Assembly: GCF_003596405.1 (NCBI RefSeq)
Contig: NZ_QYUR01000002.1
Span: 574,501-638,500 of the forward strand
Direction: 5' to 3'
DNA length: 64,000 bases
Source: Pseudomonas cavernicola
GTDB taxonomy: Bacteria > Pseudomonadota > Gammaproteobacteria > Pseudomonadales > Pseudomonadaceae
A program made the translations under genes and the position numbers. Within the stretch, counting starts at the first letter, position 1. Every line of letters starts with the position of its first letter. A model generated the notes under the pieces. That model worked only from the letters and a program-made list of their open reading frames with translations, was not told where the DNA came from and did no database searches. Below are positions 50,933 to 60,941 of this stretch, one piece after another.

Positions 50933-51385
50933 TCAAGTGCGCGCCAAGCTCAGCCAATAGGTATAAAAGACTTCATCTCTTACATAGCCTAGGCGCTCAT
51001 ACAGCGCCTGCCCGGGCAAATTAGTCTTCGCCGTTTCCAGTTGTAGGCCACAAGCGCCGCTCGCCTGTGCATGCGCGCGCGCCGCATTCATCAGCGCCTC
51101 ACCAATACCCTGACGGCGAGCCTGTGCCACCACATAGAGATCACTCAACAACCACGCGGATTCGAGCGCCAAGGATGAGAAAAACGGGTAAAGCTGGACG
51201 AAGCCCAGCGCCGTACCGGCGACATCCCGGGCGAGCAGCAGCGTTGAGTCGCCTCGCTTCAAACGCACCGCAAGAAACTCGCGGACCACCGCTAGCGGCT
51301 TGGGTACTTCGTAGAACTCGAGATAGCCGACAAACAGCCGCGCCAGGTCGTCGAGGTCTTCAGTGGCGGCAGCATGGATAGGCAT
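50933..51385 (-). CDS. GNAT-family N-acetyltransferase
   Basis: The 150-residue protein has the acetyl-CoA motif LLSDLYVVAQARRQGIGEALMNAA (about 77-100, R-R-Q-G-I-G) and a C-terminal ALYERLGYVRDEVFYTYWL typical of small-molecule or peptide N-acetyltransferases. It lies in the spot of PA0483 between the GcvR-like gene and glcB. Substrate unknown. The frame extends 13 codons upstream; MPIHAAATEDL matches the family start better. Confidence 0.8.
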   Translation of the reverse strand: MPIHAAATEDLDDLARLFVGYLEFYEVPKPLAVVREFLAVRLKRGDSTLLLARDVAGTALGFVQLYPFFSSLALESAWLLSDLYVVAQARRQGIGEALMNAARAHAQASGACGLQLETAKTNLPGQALYERLGYVRDEVFYTYWLSLART

Positions 51386-51715
51386 TCGATACGCTCCAAC
51401 GAAGTGATGCCCGAGTATAGGCAATACTTATCGAGCGCTCTTCAAGGCAGCCGCGACCGCAGGTCGCAGGTGCGCCAGCGAACAAATCGTGTACTGTTTG
51501 AAGATTTATCTGGAACAATCTGTAGGATTTTTGAGAACATCCGCGCCCCCGCTGTGACTGCAAGGCACGCTCCGGTCGCAGAGCGACGCGTGCCCACTGA
51601 TTTTCACAACATCTTGATGTAGTATGCCGCGCCTCGGACTACAAGACGGCCAACGCCGCGAGTCCGTAGTGGGCTATTGAGTAGAGCTGAAGAGCTGAGC
51701 AGAGTGAGGCAAGTG

Positions 51716-53893
51716 ATGACTGAGCGCGTTCAAGTCGGTGGCCTTCAGGTCGCCAAAGTCCTGTTCGACTTCGTAAATAACGAAGCCATCCCCGGTACCG
51801 GGATTTCTGCCGAGCAGTTCTGGGTCGGTGCCGAAAACGTCATTAATGACCTGGCGCCGAAGAACAAAGCCCTGCTCGCCAAGCGCGATGACTTCCAGGC
51901 CAAGATCGATGCCTGGCACCAGTCGCGTGCTGGTCAGGCGCATGACGCCGTGGCTTACAAAGCCTTCCTGCAAGAAATTGGTTACCTGCTGCCAGAAGTC
52001 GCAGATTTCCAAGCCACCACCCAGAACGTCGACGAAGAAATCGCCCGCATGGCCGGCCCGCAGCTGGTCGTCCCGGTGATGAACGCGCGCTTCGCCCTGA
52101 ACGCCTCCAACGCCCGCTGGGGCTCGCTGTACGACGCCCTGTACGGCACCGATGTGATCAGCGAAGAAGGCGGCGCCGAGAAAGGCAAGGGTTACAACAA
52201 GGTCCGCGGTGACAAGGTGATCGCCTTCGCCCGTGCCTTCCTGGATGACTCCGCACCGCTGGAAAGCGGTTCCCACGTCGACGCTACCGCCTATGTAGTG
52301 AAGAACGGCGCGTTGGTGGTCAGCCTGAAAAACGGCAGAACCAGCGGCCTGAAAAACGCCGCCCAATTCATCGGTTTCCAGGGCGACGCTGCGGCGCCGA
52401 AAGCCGTACTGTTGAAAAACAACGGCCTGCACTTCGAAATCCAGATCGACGCCAACAGCCCAATCGGCCAGACCGATGCCGCCGGTGTCAAAGACCTGCT
52501 GATGGAAGCGGCGTTGACCACCATCATGGACTGCGAAGACTCGGTCGCTGCCGTCGATGCCGACGACAAAGTGGTGGTCTACCGCAACTGGCTGGGCCTG
52601 ATGAAAGGTGACTTGGCGGAACAAGTGTCGAAAGGCGGCAGCGCCTTCACCCGCACCATGAACCCGGACCGCGTCTACACCGCGGCCAACGGCGGCGAAC
52701 TGAGCCTGCATGGCCGTTCCCTGCTGTTCGTGCGCAACGTCGGCCACCTGATGACCATCGACGCCATCGTCGACGCCAAAGGCAACGAAGTGCCGGAAGG
52801 CATCATGGACGGCCTGGTTACCGCGCTGATCGCCGTGCACAACCTGAATGGCAGCAGCAGCCGCAAGAACAGCCGTACCGGCTCGATGTACATCGTTAAG
52901 CCGAAGATGCACGGCCCGGAAGAAGCCGCGTTCACCAACGAACTGTTCGGCCGCATCGAAGACGTCCTGAGCCTGCCGCGCAACACCCTGAAAGTCGGCA
53001 TCATGGACGAAGAGCGGCGTACCACCGTCAACCTCAAGGCCTGCATCAAGGCCGCCAGCGAGCGCGTGGTGTTCATCAACACCGGCTTCCTCGACCGTAC
53101 CGGTGACGAGCTGCACACCTCCATGGAAGCTGGCGCCATGGTGCGTAAAGCGGCCATGAAATCCGAGAAGTGGATCGCTGCCTACGAAAACTGGAACGTC
53201 GATATCGGTCTGGCTACCGGCCTGCAAGGTCGTGCGCAGATCGGTAAAGGCATGTGGGCCATGCCCGACCTGATGGCCGCCATGCTCGAGCAGAAAATCG
53301 CTCACCCGCTGGCCGGCGCCAACACTGCCTGGGTCCCGTCGCCGACCGCTGCTGCTCTGCACGCCCTGCACTACCACAAGGTCGACGTGTTCGCTCGTCA
53401 GGCCGAGCTGGCCAAGCGTGAACGCGCGTCCCTGGACGACATCCTCAGCATTCCGTTGGCTGCAAATACCAATTGGTCGGCCGAAGAGATCCAGAACGAA
53501 CTGGACAACAATTCCCAGGGCATCCTCGGTTACGTGGTGCGCTGGATCGACCAAGGCGTCGGCTGCTCCAAGGTGCCGGACATCAATGACGTCGGCCTGA
53601 TGGAAGACCGCGCCACCCTGCGCATCTCCAGCCAACTGCTGACCAACTGGCTGCGTCATGGCATCGTCAGCGCAGAGCAAGTGCTGGCCAGCCTCAAGCG
53701 CATGGCGCCGGTGGTTGACCGTCAAAACGCCAACGACCCGCTGTACCGCCCGCTGGCACCGAACTTCGACGACAACATCGCCTTCCAGGCTGCCGTCGAA
53801 CTGGTGATCGAAGGCACCAAGCAGCCGAACGGTTACACCGAGCCGGTACTGCACCGCCGCCGCCGCGAATTCAAGGCCAAGAACAGCCTGTAA
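51716..53893 (+). CDS. glcB: Malate synthase G
   Basis: GlcB condenses glyoxylate with acetyl-CoA to malate, allowing growth on C2 compounds such as acetate or glycolate. The 725-residue protein has the isoform G layout: N-terminal [16 protein letters not shown], the metal-binding acidic residues in [16 protein letters not shown] (about 264-279), the catalytic Arg in [17 protein letters not shown] (about 426-442), and C-terminal [15 protein letters not shown] precedes ATG 51716; an upstream in-frame ATG at 51677 is less likely. A strong terminator follows. Confidence 0.95.
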   Translation: MTERVQVGGLQVAKVLFDFVNNEAIPGTGISAEQFWVGAENVINDLAPKNKALLAKRDDFQAKIDAWHQSRAGQAHDAVAYKAFLQEIGYLLPEVADFQATTQNVDEEIARMAGPQLVVPVMNARFALNASNARWGSLYDALYGTDVISEEGGAEKGKGYNKVRGDKVIAFARAFLDDSAPLESGSHVDATAYVVKNGALVVSLKNGRTSGLKNAAQFIGFQGDAAAPKAVLLKNNGLHFEIQIDANSPIGQTDAAGVKDLLMEAALTTIMDCEDSVAAVDADDKVVVYRNWLGLMKGDLAEQVSKGGSAFTRTMNPDRVYTAANGGELSLHGRSLLFVRNVGHLMTIDAIVDAKGNEVPEGIMDGLVTALIAVHNLNGSSSRKNSRTGSMYIVKPKMHGPEEAAFTNELFGRIEDVLSLPRNTLKVGIMDEERRTTVNLKACIKAASERVVFINTGFLDRTGDELHTSMEAGAMVRKAAMKSEKWIAAYENWNVDIGLATGLQGRAQIGKGMWAMPDLMAAMLEQKIAHPLAGANTAWVPSPTAAALHALHYHKVDVFARQAELAKRERASLDDILSIPLAANTNWSAEEIQNELDNNSQGILGYVVRWIDQGVGCSKVPDINDVGLMEDRATLRISSQLLTNWLRHGIVSAEQVLASLKRMAPVVDRQNANDPLYRPLAPNFDDNIAFQAAVELVIEGTKQPNGYTEPVLHRRRREFKAKNSL

Positions 53894-53907
53894 TTCGTAC
53901 TGCGACT

Positions 53908-53935
53908 AAAAAACCGCCCTTCGGGGCGGTTTTTT
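53908..53935 (+). terminator. Terminator of glcB
   Basis: A 12-bp stem (53908-53919 with 53924-53935) around the stable TTCG tetraloop ends in six T. It starts 15 bp after the glcB stop. Confidence 0.95.
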
Positions 53936-53988
53936 ATGGGCGCTTGCAAAACCTCGACCTGATATAGGTCGCCCGGTAATTGCAGCCT

Positions 53989-54056
53989 AGTAGGGCGGGT
54001 GAAACCCGCGCGGCTGGCCTCTGTGGAATTACCGCGCGGGTTCCTCCCGCCCTACT
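53989..54056. repeat. AGTAGGGCGGG palindromic repeat
   Basis: AGTAGGGCGGG (53989-53999) is inverted at 54046-54056, with a second inner pair (AACCCGCGCGG and CCGCGCGGGTT). It is a typical pseudomonad intergenic repeat. The remaining 54057-54300 sequence before the next gene shows no other feature I can name. Confidence 0.7.
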
Positions 54057-54300
54057 GAAGCCTCATTTGCGACTTCTGCGAATGGCCGGTTAGGGTCGCA
54101 CGCGCTCATTCAATACGGGGCAGGAGCTGAGCGACAAGCCATTCCCTCTCGCAAGTGGATTGCAGAAATCTGGCCTGCACACTGCATCCTCCTCTCTGAG
54201 GTAAGGAGTACGGCAAAACCCGTCTTTTAGACTTACGTCCAATGTGCCCCCGGCGCCATCCGGCCGACCATGGGGCAGTCGATGAATCTGGATGTGCGTG

Positions 54301-56235
54301 ATGAGCAAAGCGGATGACTTCGCCCAGGCGGGCAAGGTTGCGGTGCAGCAGAACATCCACGGGCTGATGGAGTTCCTGCAGAAATTCCCGCCGTTCAACC
54401 TGATGGAAAGCGCCCACCTGGCCTATCTGCTGGAGCAGTGTCAGCTGCGCTTCTATGGCGCCGGCGAGAGCATCCTCCAACCCAGCGACGGGCCGGTTCA
54501 GCACTTCTATATCGTCAAGCAGGGCCGGGTAGTCGGCGAGCGGCCGCACGCGGCCAAGCTCGGCACCGAGACAACCTTCGAGATCACCACTGGCGAGTGC
54601 TTTCCGCTGGCGGCGCTACTCGGCGAGCGCGCCACCCGCACCGAACACCTGGCCGCCGAAGACAGCTTCTGCCTGCTGCTGAGCAAACCGGCCTTTATCA
54701 AGCTGTTCGCCCTCTCCAGCACGTTTCGCGACTTCGCCCTGCGCGGGGTCAGCAGCCTGCTCGATCAGGTCAACCAGCAGGTGCAACTGCGCGCGGTGGA
54801 AACGCTCGGCGCGCAGTATTCGCTGGATACCCGCCTGAGCGAGCTGGCAATGCGCCAACCGGTGGTTTGCGTACCGGGCACGCCACTGTGCGAAGCGGTC
54901 AAGCTGATGCACGAACAGCAGGTCGGCAGCATCGTCATCGTCGATCCACGGCGACGGCCGCTGGGGATTTTTACCCTGCGCGATTTGCGCCGCGTGGTGG
55001 CCGCCGGCAGTGGCGATCTCAGCCAGGCGATCGACCAACTGATGACTCCGGCGCCCTTCCATCTACCGCCAGCGGCCAGCGCCTTCGACGCCGCCATCGC
55101 CATGACCGAGCGGCATATCGCCCACGTCTGCCTGGTGCAGGACGGCCAACTCTGCGGGGTAGTTTCCGAACGCGACCTGTTCTCCCTGCAACGGGTCGAC
55201 CTGGTGCATCTGGCGCGTACCATCCGCCACGCCGGCAAGGTCGAAACCCTGGTGGCACTGCGCAGCGACATCCGCCAACTGGTCGACCGCATGCTCGCCC
55301 ACGGTGCCTCCTCGACGCAGATCACCCAGATCATCACCCTGCTCAACGACCACACCGTCTGCCGGGTGATCGAGCTGACCCTGGAAGAACTCGGCGACCC
55401 GGGCGTGCCCTTCACCTGGCTGTGCTTTGGCAGCGAGGGTCGACGGGAACAGACCCTGCATACCGATCAGGACAACGGCATGCTGTTCGATGCAGCGGAT
55501 GCACCGGAGGCCGCGCAGATTCGCGGGCGCCTGCTGCCGCTGGCGGAACGGATCAACCAGAGCCTGGCACTCTGCGGTTTTAGCCTGTGCCAAGGCAACA
55601 TCATGGCCGGCAACCCCGAGCTGTGCCTGTCGCGGGCGGAGTGGTCACGGCGTTTCAGCGGCTTTATTCGTGAGGCGACGCCGGAGAACCTGCTGAGATC
55701 CAGCATCTACTTCGACCTACGGGCCGTCTGGGGGCCGGAAGATGGCTGTGAGCAATTGCGCCAGCAGTTGCTGGTAGACGTCGCCGACAACCGTATCTTC
55801 CAACGCCTGCTGGCCGATAACGCCTTGCGCAATCGGCCGCCGGTCGGGCGTTTTCGCGACTTCGTAGTGACCCGTAAAGGCGCCGAAAAACACACCCTCG
55901 ACCTCAAGGTGCAAGGCCTGACGCCCTTCGTCGATGGCGCCCGGCTGCTCGCCCTGGCCCACGGCATCGCCGCCGGCAACACCTTGCAGCGCCTGCGCGA
56001 GCTGACTGTCAAAGCAGTGATCGATCCACTGGATGGCGCCGCTTATGAGGAGGCCTACCACTTCATCCAGCAAACCCGCATGCAACAGCACCAGCAACAA
56101 GCGCGACAGCAGCTGCCATATTCCAATCGCCTGGACCCGGACAGCCTCAACCACCTGGATCGGCGCATCCTGCGTGAATCCTTCCGTCAGGCCCAGCGCC
56201 TGCAGAGCAGCCTGGCGCTGCGCTACCAGCTATGA
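54301..56235 (+). CDS. cNMP-binding / CBS / DUF294 nucleotidyltransferase-like signalling protein
   Basis: The 644-residue protein combines four modules. They are a cyclic-nucleotide-binding domain (about 25-140), two CBS motifs (about 180-300, with HEQQVGSIVIVD and ERHIAHVCLVQDG), a GlnD-like DUF294 nucleotidyltransferase core with CFGSEGRREQTLHTDQDNG (about 379-397), and a helical DUF294_C tail. The catalytic G-S and D-x-D residues are kept. Its stop overlaps the start of a DnaQ-like exonuclease. This pair is conserved in pseudomonads, often near acetate uptake or acetyl-CoA synthetase genes. Substrate unknown. Confidence 0.83.
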   Translation: MSKADDFAQAGKVAVQQNIHGLMEFLQKFPPFNLMESAHLAYLLEQCQLRFYGAGESILQPSDGPVQHFYIVKQGRVVGERPHAAKLGTETTFEITTGECFPLAALLGERATRTEHLAAEDSFCLLLSKPAFIKLFALSSTFRDFALRGVSSLLDQVNQQVQLRAVETLGAQYSLDTRLSELAMRQPVVCVPGTPLCEAVKLMHEQQVGSIVIVDPRRRPLGIFTLRDLRRVVAAGSGDLSQAIDQLMTPAPFHLPPAASAFDAAIAMTERHIAHVCLVQDGQLCGVVSERDLFSLQRVDLVHLARTIRHAGKVETLVALRSDIRQLVDRMLAHGASSTQITQIITLLNDHTVCRVIELTLEELGDPGVPFTWLCFGSEGRREQTLHTDQDNGMLFDAADAPEAAQIRGRLLPLAERINQSLALCGFSLCQGNIMAGNPELCLSRAEWSRRFSGFIREATPENLLRSSIYFDLRAVWGPEDGCEQLRQQLLVDVADNRIFQRLLADNALRNRPPVGRFRDFVVTRKGAEKHTLDLKVQGLTPFVDGARLLALAHGIAAGNTLQRLRELTVKAVIDPLDGAAYEEAYHFIQQTRMQQHQQQARQQLPYSNRLDPDSLNHLDRRILRESFRQAQRLQSSLALRYQL

Positions 56236-56942
56236 ACGCCTTCTCCTGGCTCAGCCGCCGCTCTCGCCCACAGCCGGGCAGCGCCCTTGCCGAACGGCGC
56301 GCCCAGCTGGCGACGCCCACGGCACTGAATGATCGGCCCCTGCGCGAGCAGCGCTTCGTGGTGCTCGACCTGGAGACCAGTGGGCTGAACATGAGCCGCG
56401 ATCAGGTGCTGTCGATTGGCGCGGTGGTGATCGAGGACGGCGCCATCGACCTCGGCCAGCAGTTCGAGTGCACCTTGCAGCGGGCCGCGCAGAAGCCCAG
56501 CGCCAGCGTGCTGATCCACGGCATCGCCCCCAGCGCCCTGGCGGCCGGGGTCGAGCCGGCAGATGCGCTGCTGGACTTCATGGAGTTCGTCGGCGACAGC
56601 CCCCTGCTCGCCTTCCACGCCCCGTTCGACCAGCACATGCTGGCCCGAGCCTTGAAGCAGGACCTCGGCTATCGCCTACGGCACGCCTTCTTCGATGTCG
56701 CCGCGCTGGCGCCGCTGCTCTGCCCGCACGCCGCCATCCGTCACGCCGGACTGGACGACTGGACCCAGCACTTCGGGCTGCAGGTGCAGCAGCGCCACCA
56801 CGCCAGCGCCGATGCCCTGGTCACCGCCGAACTGGCAATGATCCTGTTCAGCCGCGCGCGCCAGCAAGGGTTGGACAGCCCCGCCAAACTGGCCGATGCC
56901 ACTGCCCGCTGGCGCCGCCGACAGCAGGCCCCGGCGATTTAG
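56232..56942 (+). CDS. DnaQ-family 3'-5' exonuclease
   Basis: The 236-residue protein carries DEDDh exonuclease motifs: FVVLDLETSGL (Exo I, about 42-52), FHAPFDQHML (Exo II, about 133-142) and HHASADALVTAEL (Exo III with His, about 195-207). It overlaps the upstream DUF294 gene by ATGA and converges with the GST gene, overlapping its stop by 4 bp. It is probably the proofreading-like partner seen with such DUF294 proteins rather than the Pol III epsilon subunit. Confidence 0.83.
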   Translation: MNAFSWLSRRSRPQPGSALAERRAQLATPTALNDRPLREQRFVVLDLETSGLNMSRDQVLSIGAVVIEDGAIDLGQQFECTLQRAAQKPSASVLIHGIAPSALAAGVEPADALLDFMEFVGDSPLLAFHAPFDQHMLARALKQDLGYRLRHAFFDVAALAPLLCPHAAIRHAGLDDWTQHFGLQVQQRHHASADALVTAELAMILFSRARQQGLDSPAKLADATARWRRRQQAPAI

Positions 56943-57691
56943 CCGCGGCTCATCACCCCGAGAATCGGCTCGGTGCGGCCATGAGTCTGCGCACTGATGG
57001 GGGCGCCAGCCGTAAGCAGGGCCTCACGTTGCTGGGCAATCGGCGTGCGCGCGCAGATCGCCTCGAAGGCAGTCAGCTTGCCGAACGCCGGCAGTTTCAG
57101 GGTCGCATCCATGCAGGCAGCCAGCCTCGGCCAATGCGCGACGTCCAGTTGATAACGGGCGAATTGGGCGTTACGCATGAAGCTGGCAAGGCTGATCTCG
57201 CCGATCGACGGCGTACCGAACAGCCAACCCTGCGCCGGCAACTGGCCCTCGAGATAGTCGAAGATGGCCGGCAGGTCTTCGTTATAGGTGCGCTCGAGCA
57301 GCGCCTGATCCGGCTCCTTGCCCCACACCGAACGCCGGATCACCAACTGGTTGAACAGTTGCCAGATGATCACCTGGCCCATCCGCGTGTCGGCGAATTC
57401 CTCCAGCCAGCGGGCCCGAGCGCGTTGGGCGATGTCCGCCGGATAGAGCGCAGGCTCGGGGTAGCGCTCCTCCAGGTACTGGCAGATCACCGTGGAGTCG
57501 TTCAGCACCAGCTCGCCGTCCACCAGCACCGGCACCTGGCGCAGCGGGCTGAGGCGGCCGAAGTCGTCGTTACCGAAGAACGGCACTATCGGGTCGACCT
57601 CGTAGGCCACGCCCTTGCTCTCTAGGCAGACCAGCACCTTGCGCACATAAGGCGATAGATAGGAACCAACGATCAGTAGGGGCGCGCTCAT
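56939..57691 (-). CDS. Glutathione S-transferase family protein
   Basis: The 250-residue protein has a thioredoxin-like N-terminal domain starting SAPLLIVGSYLSPYVRKVLVCLE. The cis-Pro/Ser region is RQVPVLVDGELVLNDSTVI (about 50-68). An all-helical C-terminal domain follows. A Ser in LSPYVRK is the likely glutathione-activating residue. Substrate unknown. The start at 57691 is chosen by the family N-terminus and an AGGAG upstream. Confidence 0.82.
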   Translation of the reverse strand: MSAPLLIVGSYLSPYVRKVLVCLESKGVAYEVDPIVPFFGNDDFGRLSPLRQVPVLVDGELVLNDSTVICQYLEERYPEPALYPADIAQRARARWLEEFADTRMGQVIIWQLFNQLVIRRSVWGKEPDQALLERTYNEDLPAIFDYLEGQLPAQGWLFGTPSIGEISLASFMRNAQFARYQLDVAHWPRLAACMDATLKLPAFGKLTAFEAICARTPIAQQREALLTAGAPISAQTHGRTEPILGVMSRG

Positions 57692-57807
57692 GCGGCTTCT
57701 CCTTAGTTGTGGGTGATGGCACAGCTCGGCGCACACGACAAGTTGCCGCCGAACCCTCACCAGTCTCCGGCAGTCCATACTGAGTGTCCACTGGCCGGAG
57801 TTCGCCC

Positions 57808-57957
57808 ATGCCTCGTTCAGCCTTGGCCGCCGTGCTCGGCCTGTTGCTCAGCACGCCCCTGTTCGCCGCTCAAGTGCAGTACTACCCGTTGCCCCGCGGC
57901 AGCGGCCCGCATGACGTGGCCCCCGCGCCGGATGGACGCATCTGGTACACCGCGTAG
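57808..57957 (+). pseudogene. Truncated Vgb-lyase-like (streptogramin lyase family) gene
   Basis: The 49-residue frame encodes a signal peptide (AAVLGLLLSTPLFAA) and then VQYYPLPRGSGPHDVAPAPD followed by GRIWYTA. This is the first blade of a virginiamycin-B-lyase-type beta-propeller. It stops at a TAG formed by the left end of the palindromic element at 57954. No propeller sequence resumes on the far side, so the rest of the gene (normally about 300 residues) is lost. Confidence 0.7.
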
Positions 57958-58084
57958 GTTGGTGCTGAACGCAGTGATGCCCAACAAGGAGTCGCATGCG
58001 ACTGCCTATGCTCGGTCTCGAACTTGGTAGCCCGGCCTTTCAGCCCGGTTGTTGGGCATCGCCTTCGGCTCAGCACCAACCTAC
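57954..58084. mobile_element. About 130-bp palindromic MITE-like element, copy B
   Basis: The element starts GTAGGTTGGTGCTGAAC and ends CAGCACCAACCTAC, with the same inner GATGCCCAACAAGGAG and TTGTTGGGCATCGCC blocks as copy A (50246-50375). The middle segment differs in sequence. It sits exactly at the break of the Vgb-like gene. Flanking GCG / CTC show no clear target duplication. Confidence 0.75.
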
Positions 58085-58271
58085 CTCTGCGTTCAGACTG
58101 GCAGGGTGGGTTTTGCAGGCTGACTGCCATCGGCTGCAGCGATTTATTATCCGCATCACGCATCCTTGCCATGAACTCATGGTCCATAGCCATTTGAGAG
58201 CTGTGCCGGTTATGCCGAGATATAAGAGACTTGCCAACCCTACATCCGCGTTTCCCTACGGAGTGACACGC

Positions 58272-58895
58272 ATGCCGTCGATGACCCTGTTCCACAGCCC
58301 CTCCTCCCCCTTCGTGCGCAAGGTGATGGTGCTCTTGCATGAGACCGGCCAGCTTGACCGCGTGGCCTTGCACAGCGTAACGCTGAGTCCGATCAGCCCG
58401 AGCCCAGACGTGAATGCCAGCAACCCGGCCGGCAAGATTCCCGCCCTGCGCCTGGCCGATGGCAACCTGTTGCACGACAGCCGGGTGATCTTCGAGTACC
58501 TCGACCAGCAACATGTCGGCGAACCGCTGATTCCCCGTGAAGGCCCCGCGCGCTGGCGGCGCCTGACCCTGGCCTCGCTGGCCGATGCGATTCTCGATGC
58601 CGCCGTACTGATCCGCTACGAGACCTTTCTGCGCCCGGTAGAAAAACACTGGGACGTTTGGCTGGCCGCGCAGCAGGACAAGATCACCCGCGCCCTCAGC
58701 CAGTTCGAAGAAGAAGCCATCGCCGAGCTGACCTGCCATTTCGATGTCGCCGCCATCGGTGTGGCCTGTGCGTTGGGCTACCTGGACTTCCGCCAACCCG
58801 AGCTGGACTGGCGCAGCCACTATCCGAAACTGGCCGGCTGGTATGCCGAGGTCAGCCAGCGGCCGTCGTTGCAGGCCACTCAGCCGCCGGTTTGA
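58272..58895 (+). CDS. Glutathione S-transferase-like protein
   Basis: The 207-residue protein has the GST N-terminal pattern LFHSPSSPFVRKVMVLLHE (about 5-23), then NPAGKIPALRLADGNLLHDSRVI (about 51-73) with the cis-Pro, and a helical C-terminal domain. It is distantly similar to the minus-strand GST gene at 56939 (shared S-P-x-V-R-K-V). GGAG lies 8 bp before ATG 58272. Substrate unknown. Confidence 0.82.
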   Translation: MPSMTLFHSPSSPFVRKVMVLLHETGQLDRVALHSVTLSPISPSPDVNASNPAGKIPALRLADGNLLHDSRVIFEYLDQQHVGEPLIPREGPARWRRLTLASLADAILDAAVLIRYETFLRPVEKHWDVWLAAQQDKITRALSQFEEEAIAELTCHFDVAAIGVACALGYLDFRQPELDWRSHYPKLAGWYAEVSQRPSLQATQPPV

Positions 58896-58951
58896 TCGAC
58901 GCGGGGCAGGCTCTTGTAGAAAAAGGCCGCATTGTTTTTGTAGCGGGAGCT

Positions 58952-59397
58952 TTAGTCGCGACTCGATCCACTTCCTAGAACGCGACTCCGAGAGTGGCGG
59001 TCAAATCGCTCCGGTGGGCGGGGAAATAGTTTGGCAATGCGCGCGACCAAGACCGCGCGCACTTGCGCGTCTTCGCGCAGCCCCAGATACCCGCTCATCG
59101 CCAGCAGCACCCACGGAACAACCCCGCTCCCAGCAGCAAGGCGAGCTGCCCCAGCGCCGCACAGAACTGCAAAAAGGACTGCACCGAGGCGTTCTGCGCA
59201 GCGCCTTGCACACCGGTCAGAGCGCTCCAAACGCTATCCGGCAACAGCGTTAGGCTCAGGCTGGCCAACGGCTTGCCGGTCAGCACAAGCCCGTCGATGA
59301 CACCGAACGCGCTGGTGAACATCAGGCCAACCAGAATCAACAGCGCGACAAACACGCCGAGCGCCAAACAGGCGGAAAATTGCAGCACTACTTTCAT
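58952..59397 (-). pseudogene. Small membrane protein gene with a frameshift, next to creD
   Basis: The N-terminal frame from 59397 (MKVVLQFSACLALGVFVALL) runs to ALGQLALLLGAG and then goes out of frame. A second frame continues naturally with VVPWVLLAMSGYLGLREDAQ and ends near 58952. The break lies in a GGGG run near 59128; one missing G would restore a protein of about 148 residues with two or three membrane segments. A hypothetical gene occupies this place beside creD in other pseudomonads (PA0466 as I recall). Sequencing error is an alternative to true decay. Confidence 0.6.
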
Positions 59398-59410
59398 CGT
59401 CGAATCCTCC

Positions 59411-60763
59411 CTAAAGGCACGACGTCGCAGCTTCAGCTTTGCCGAGGCCATACCAGTCGAGCTTGCGGGTCAGCACCATCACACAGGCCAGCAGGCCGAA
59501 GACCAGCAGCGAACCCATCAGCAGCGCGTAGTCCTCGGCACTGAGCAAGCCGTAGAGCATCCCGTAGAGCACGGCCAGGGCAGTGCTGAAACCGGCACCG
59601 CGCAGCACGCTCTTCAGCACCGCTGAGAGGTACACGCCGAGCAGCAGCACGCAGGCCGTGGCGGCCACCCCGTAGGCCGTAGCGAAGGGCAAGTGCTCGG
59701 ACAGCGACAACAGCAACAGGTAGAACAGCGCCAGGGCCAGGCCCACCAGGCCGTACTGCACCGGGTGCACCGCCAGACGCTTGAGCACCTCGAAGAGGAA
59801 GAAGCCGGCGAAAGTCAGGGCGATGAACAACAGCGCGTATTTGATCGCACGGTCGGTCTTCAGGTACTGGTCCACCGGATCGATGAAGCTCACGCCGAAG
59901 TCGCGGTTGTTGAAGGCCTGGCAGTCGCCGCCGCTGACGCAGTCATCCAACACTTCCTCGAAATTGGTGGCGAAGAAGCTGGTCTGCCAATGCGCGGTAA
60001 AACCGCTGCCCGTCACTTCCCGCTGCACCGGCAGGAACTCACCAACGAAGCTCGGGTGTGGCCAATCGGAGCGCAACTGCACCTGGGTATCGCGGCCGAC
60101 CGGGGTTACCGCCAACTGCGCGGTGCCTTGCAGTTTCAGGCTGAAGGCGAAGTCCAGGCGCTGGCCGTTGACCCTGTCCAGCGCCGGCAGCGGCGCATGC
60201 ACGCCGTTGGCCAGCAGGCGGTCGGCACTGCCGGCGGCAAACGGCAACTCCGTGCCATTCAGGCGCAACTTGAGGTCGCTCTCGATGCCGCGAATATCAC
60301 TGATGCCGACACTCAGGAAGGCCGGCTCGAAGCGGTAATCGGCGTAGTTCTCGCGAATGCCGTACTGCGCCGGCAACAGGAAGTGGCCGCCGATCTGGTT
60401 GTCGCTGTGGTACAGGCGAGCCTGGTAAATGCCACGGCTGCGCTCCTCGGTGGCGACCGTGCCGTTGAGCTCGAAACGCTCCGGCAGGAAGTACAGGCGC
60501 CCACGCTCTTCGAGCTCCTCAAGGTAGCGCACGCCGCTCTTCTCATGGGTTTTCCACTCCCGCACCGTCTTGCGGTAGGGCACCACCAGAATCGGCCCAG
60601 TGACTTGCTGCTGCCCGCTGGAGCTGTGCGCAATGTCCGCCAGCACAGCATCACGCAGGGTCTGCCGCTCACTGACCATGCCGCCGATCAGCAGCAGCGG
60701 AATCATCAGCAGCACAATAAGCAAGGCAATCACGCCCAGCTTGATGCCAAGGTTTCGGTTCAT
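59411..60763 (-). CDS. creD: Inner-membrane protein CreD
   Basis: The 450-residue protein has an N-terminal anchor (LGVIALLIVLLMIPLLLIGGMV, about 9-30). A large periplasmic domain of about 270 residues follows, with FAFSLKLQGTAQLAVTPVG and FFATNFEEVL. Six C-terminal membrane helices complete it. CreD is the main target of the CreBC two-component system and affects envelope integrity and beta-lactam responses. ATG 60763 is used because GGAG is then correctly spaced. I could not find a TTCAC-N6-TTCAC cre tag upstream. A CBS-domain gene separates it from creC. Confidence 0.87.
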   Translation of the reverse strand: MNRNLGIKLGVIALLIVLLMIPLLLIGGMVSERQTLRDAVLADIAHSSSGQQQVTGPILVVPYRKTVREWKTHEKSGVRYLEELEERGRLYFLPERFELNGTVATEERSRGIYQARLYHSDNQIGGHFLLPAQYGIRENYADYRFEPAFLSVGISDIRGIESDLKLRLNGTELPFAAGSADRLLANGVHAPLPALDRVNGQRLDFAFSLKLQGTAQLAVTPVGRDTQVQLRSDWPHPSFVGEFLPVQREVTGSGFTAHWQTSFFATNFEEVLDDCVSGGDCQAFNNRDFGVSFIDPVDQYLKTDRAIKYALLFIALTFAGFFLFEVLKRLAVHPVQYGLVGLALALFYLLLLSLSEHLPFATAYGVAATACVLLLGVYLSAVLKSVLRGAGFSTALAVLYGMLYGLLSAEDYALLMGSLLVFGLLACVMVLTRKLDWYGLGKAEAATSCL

Positions 60764-60872
60764 CCTCATCTCTCCCTGTGGGTGGCCAGGTGGCCGATGG
60801 GGAGAGTCTGGGTAGGCTGAGTGGAGGCTGTGTGCAGGGCGGATGGAGAGTGTGTGGAGAATGTGCGCAACC

Positions 60873-60912
60873 GTAGGATGGGTTACACCGCTTCGCGGCT
60901 AACCCACCCTAC
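60873..60912. repeat. GTAGG-ATGGGTTA palindromic repeat
   Basis: GTAGGATGGGTTA and TAACCCACCCTAC form an imperfect inverted pair in the creD leader, related to the repeats at 49981-50249. It lies 30 bp from the stop of the CBS gene and may act as its 3' hairpin. Confidence 0.6.
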
Positions 60913-60941
60913 ATCCTCCCGTATCGGAACCGGGCCGCGCG

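Noticed and set aside
51674..53854. 726-residue open frame on the - strand
   Set aside because: It is the antisense shadow of glcB.
59697..60940. CreB binding tag (TTCAC-N6-TTCAC) for creD
   Set aside because: I scanned the leader by eye on both strands and did not find the motif.
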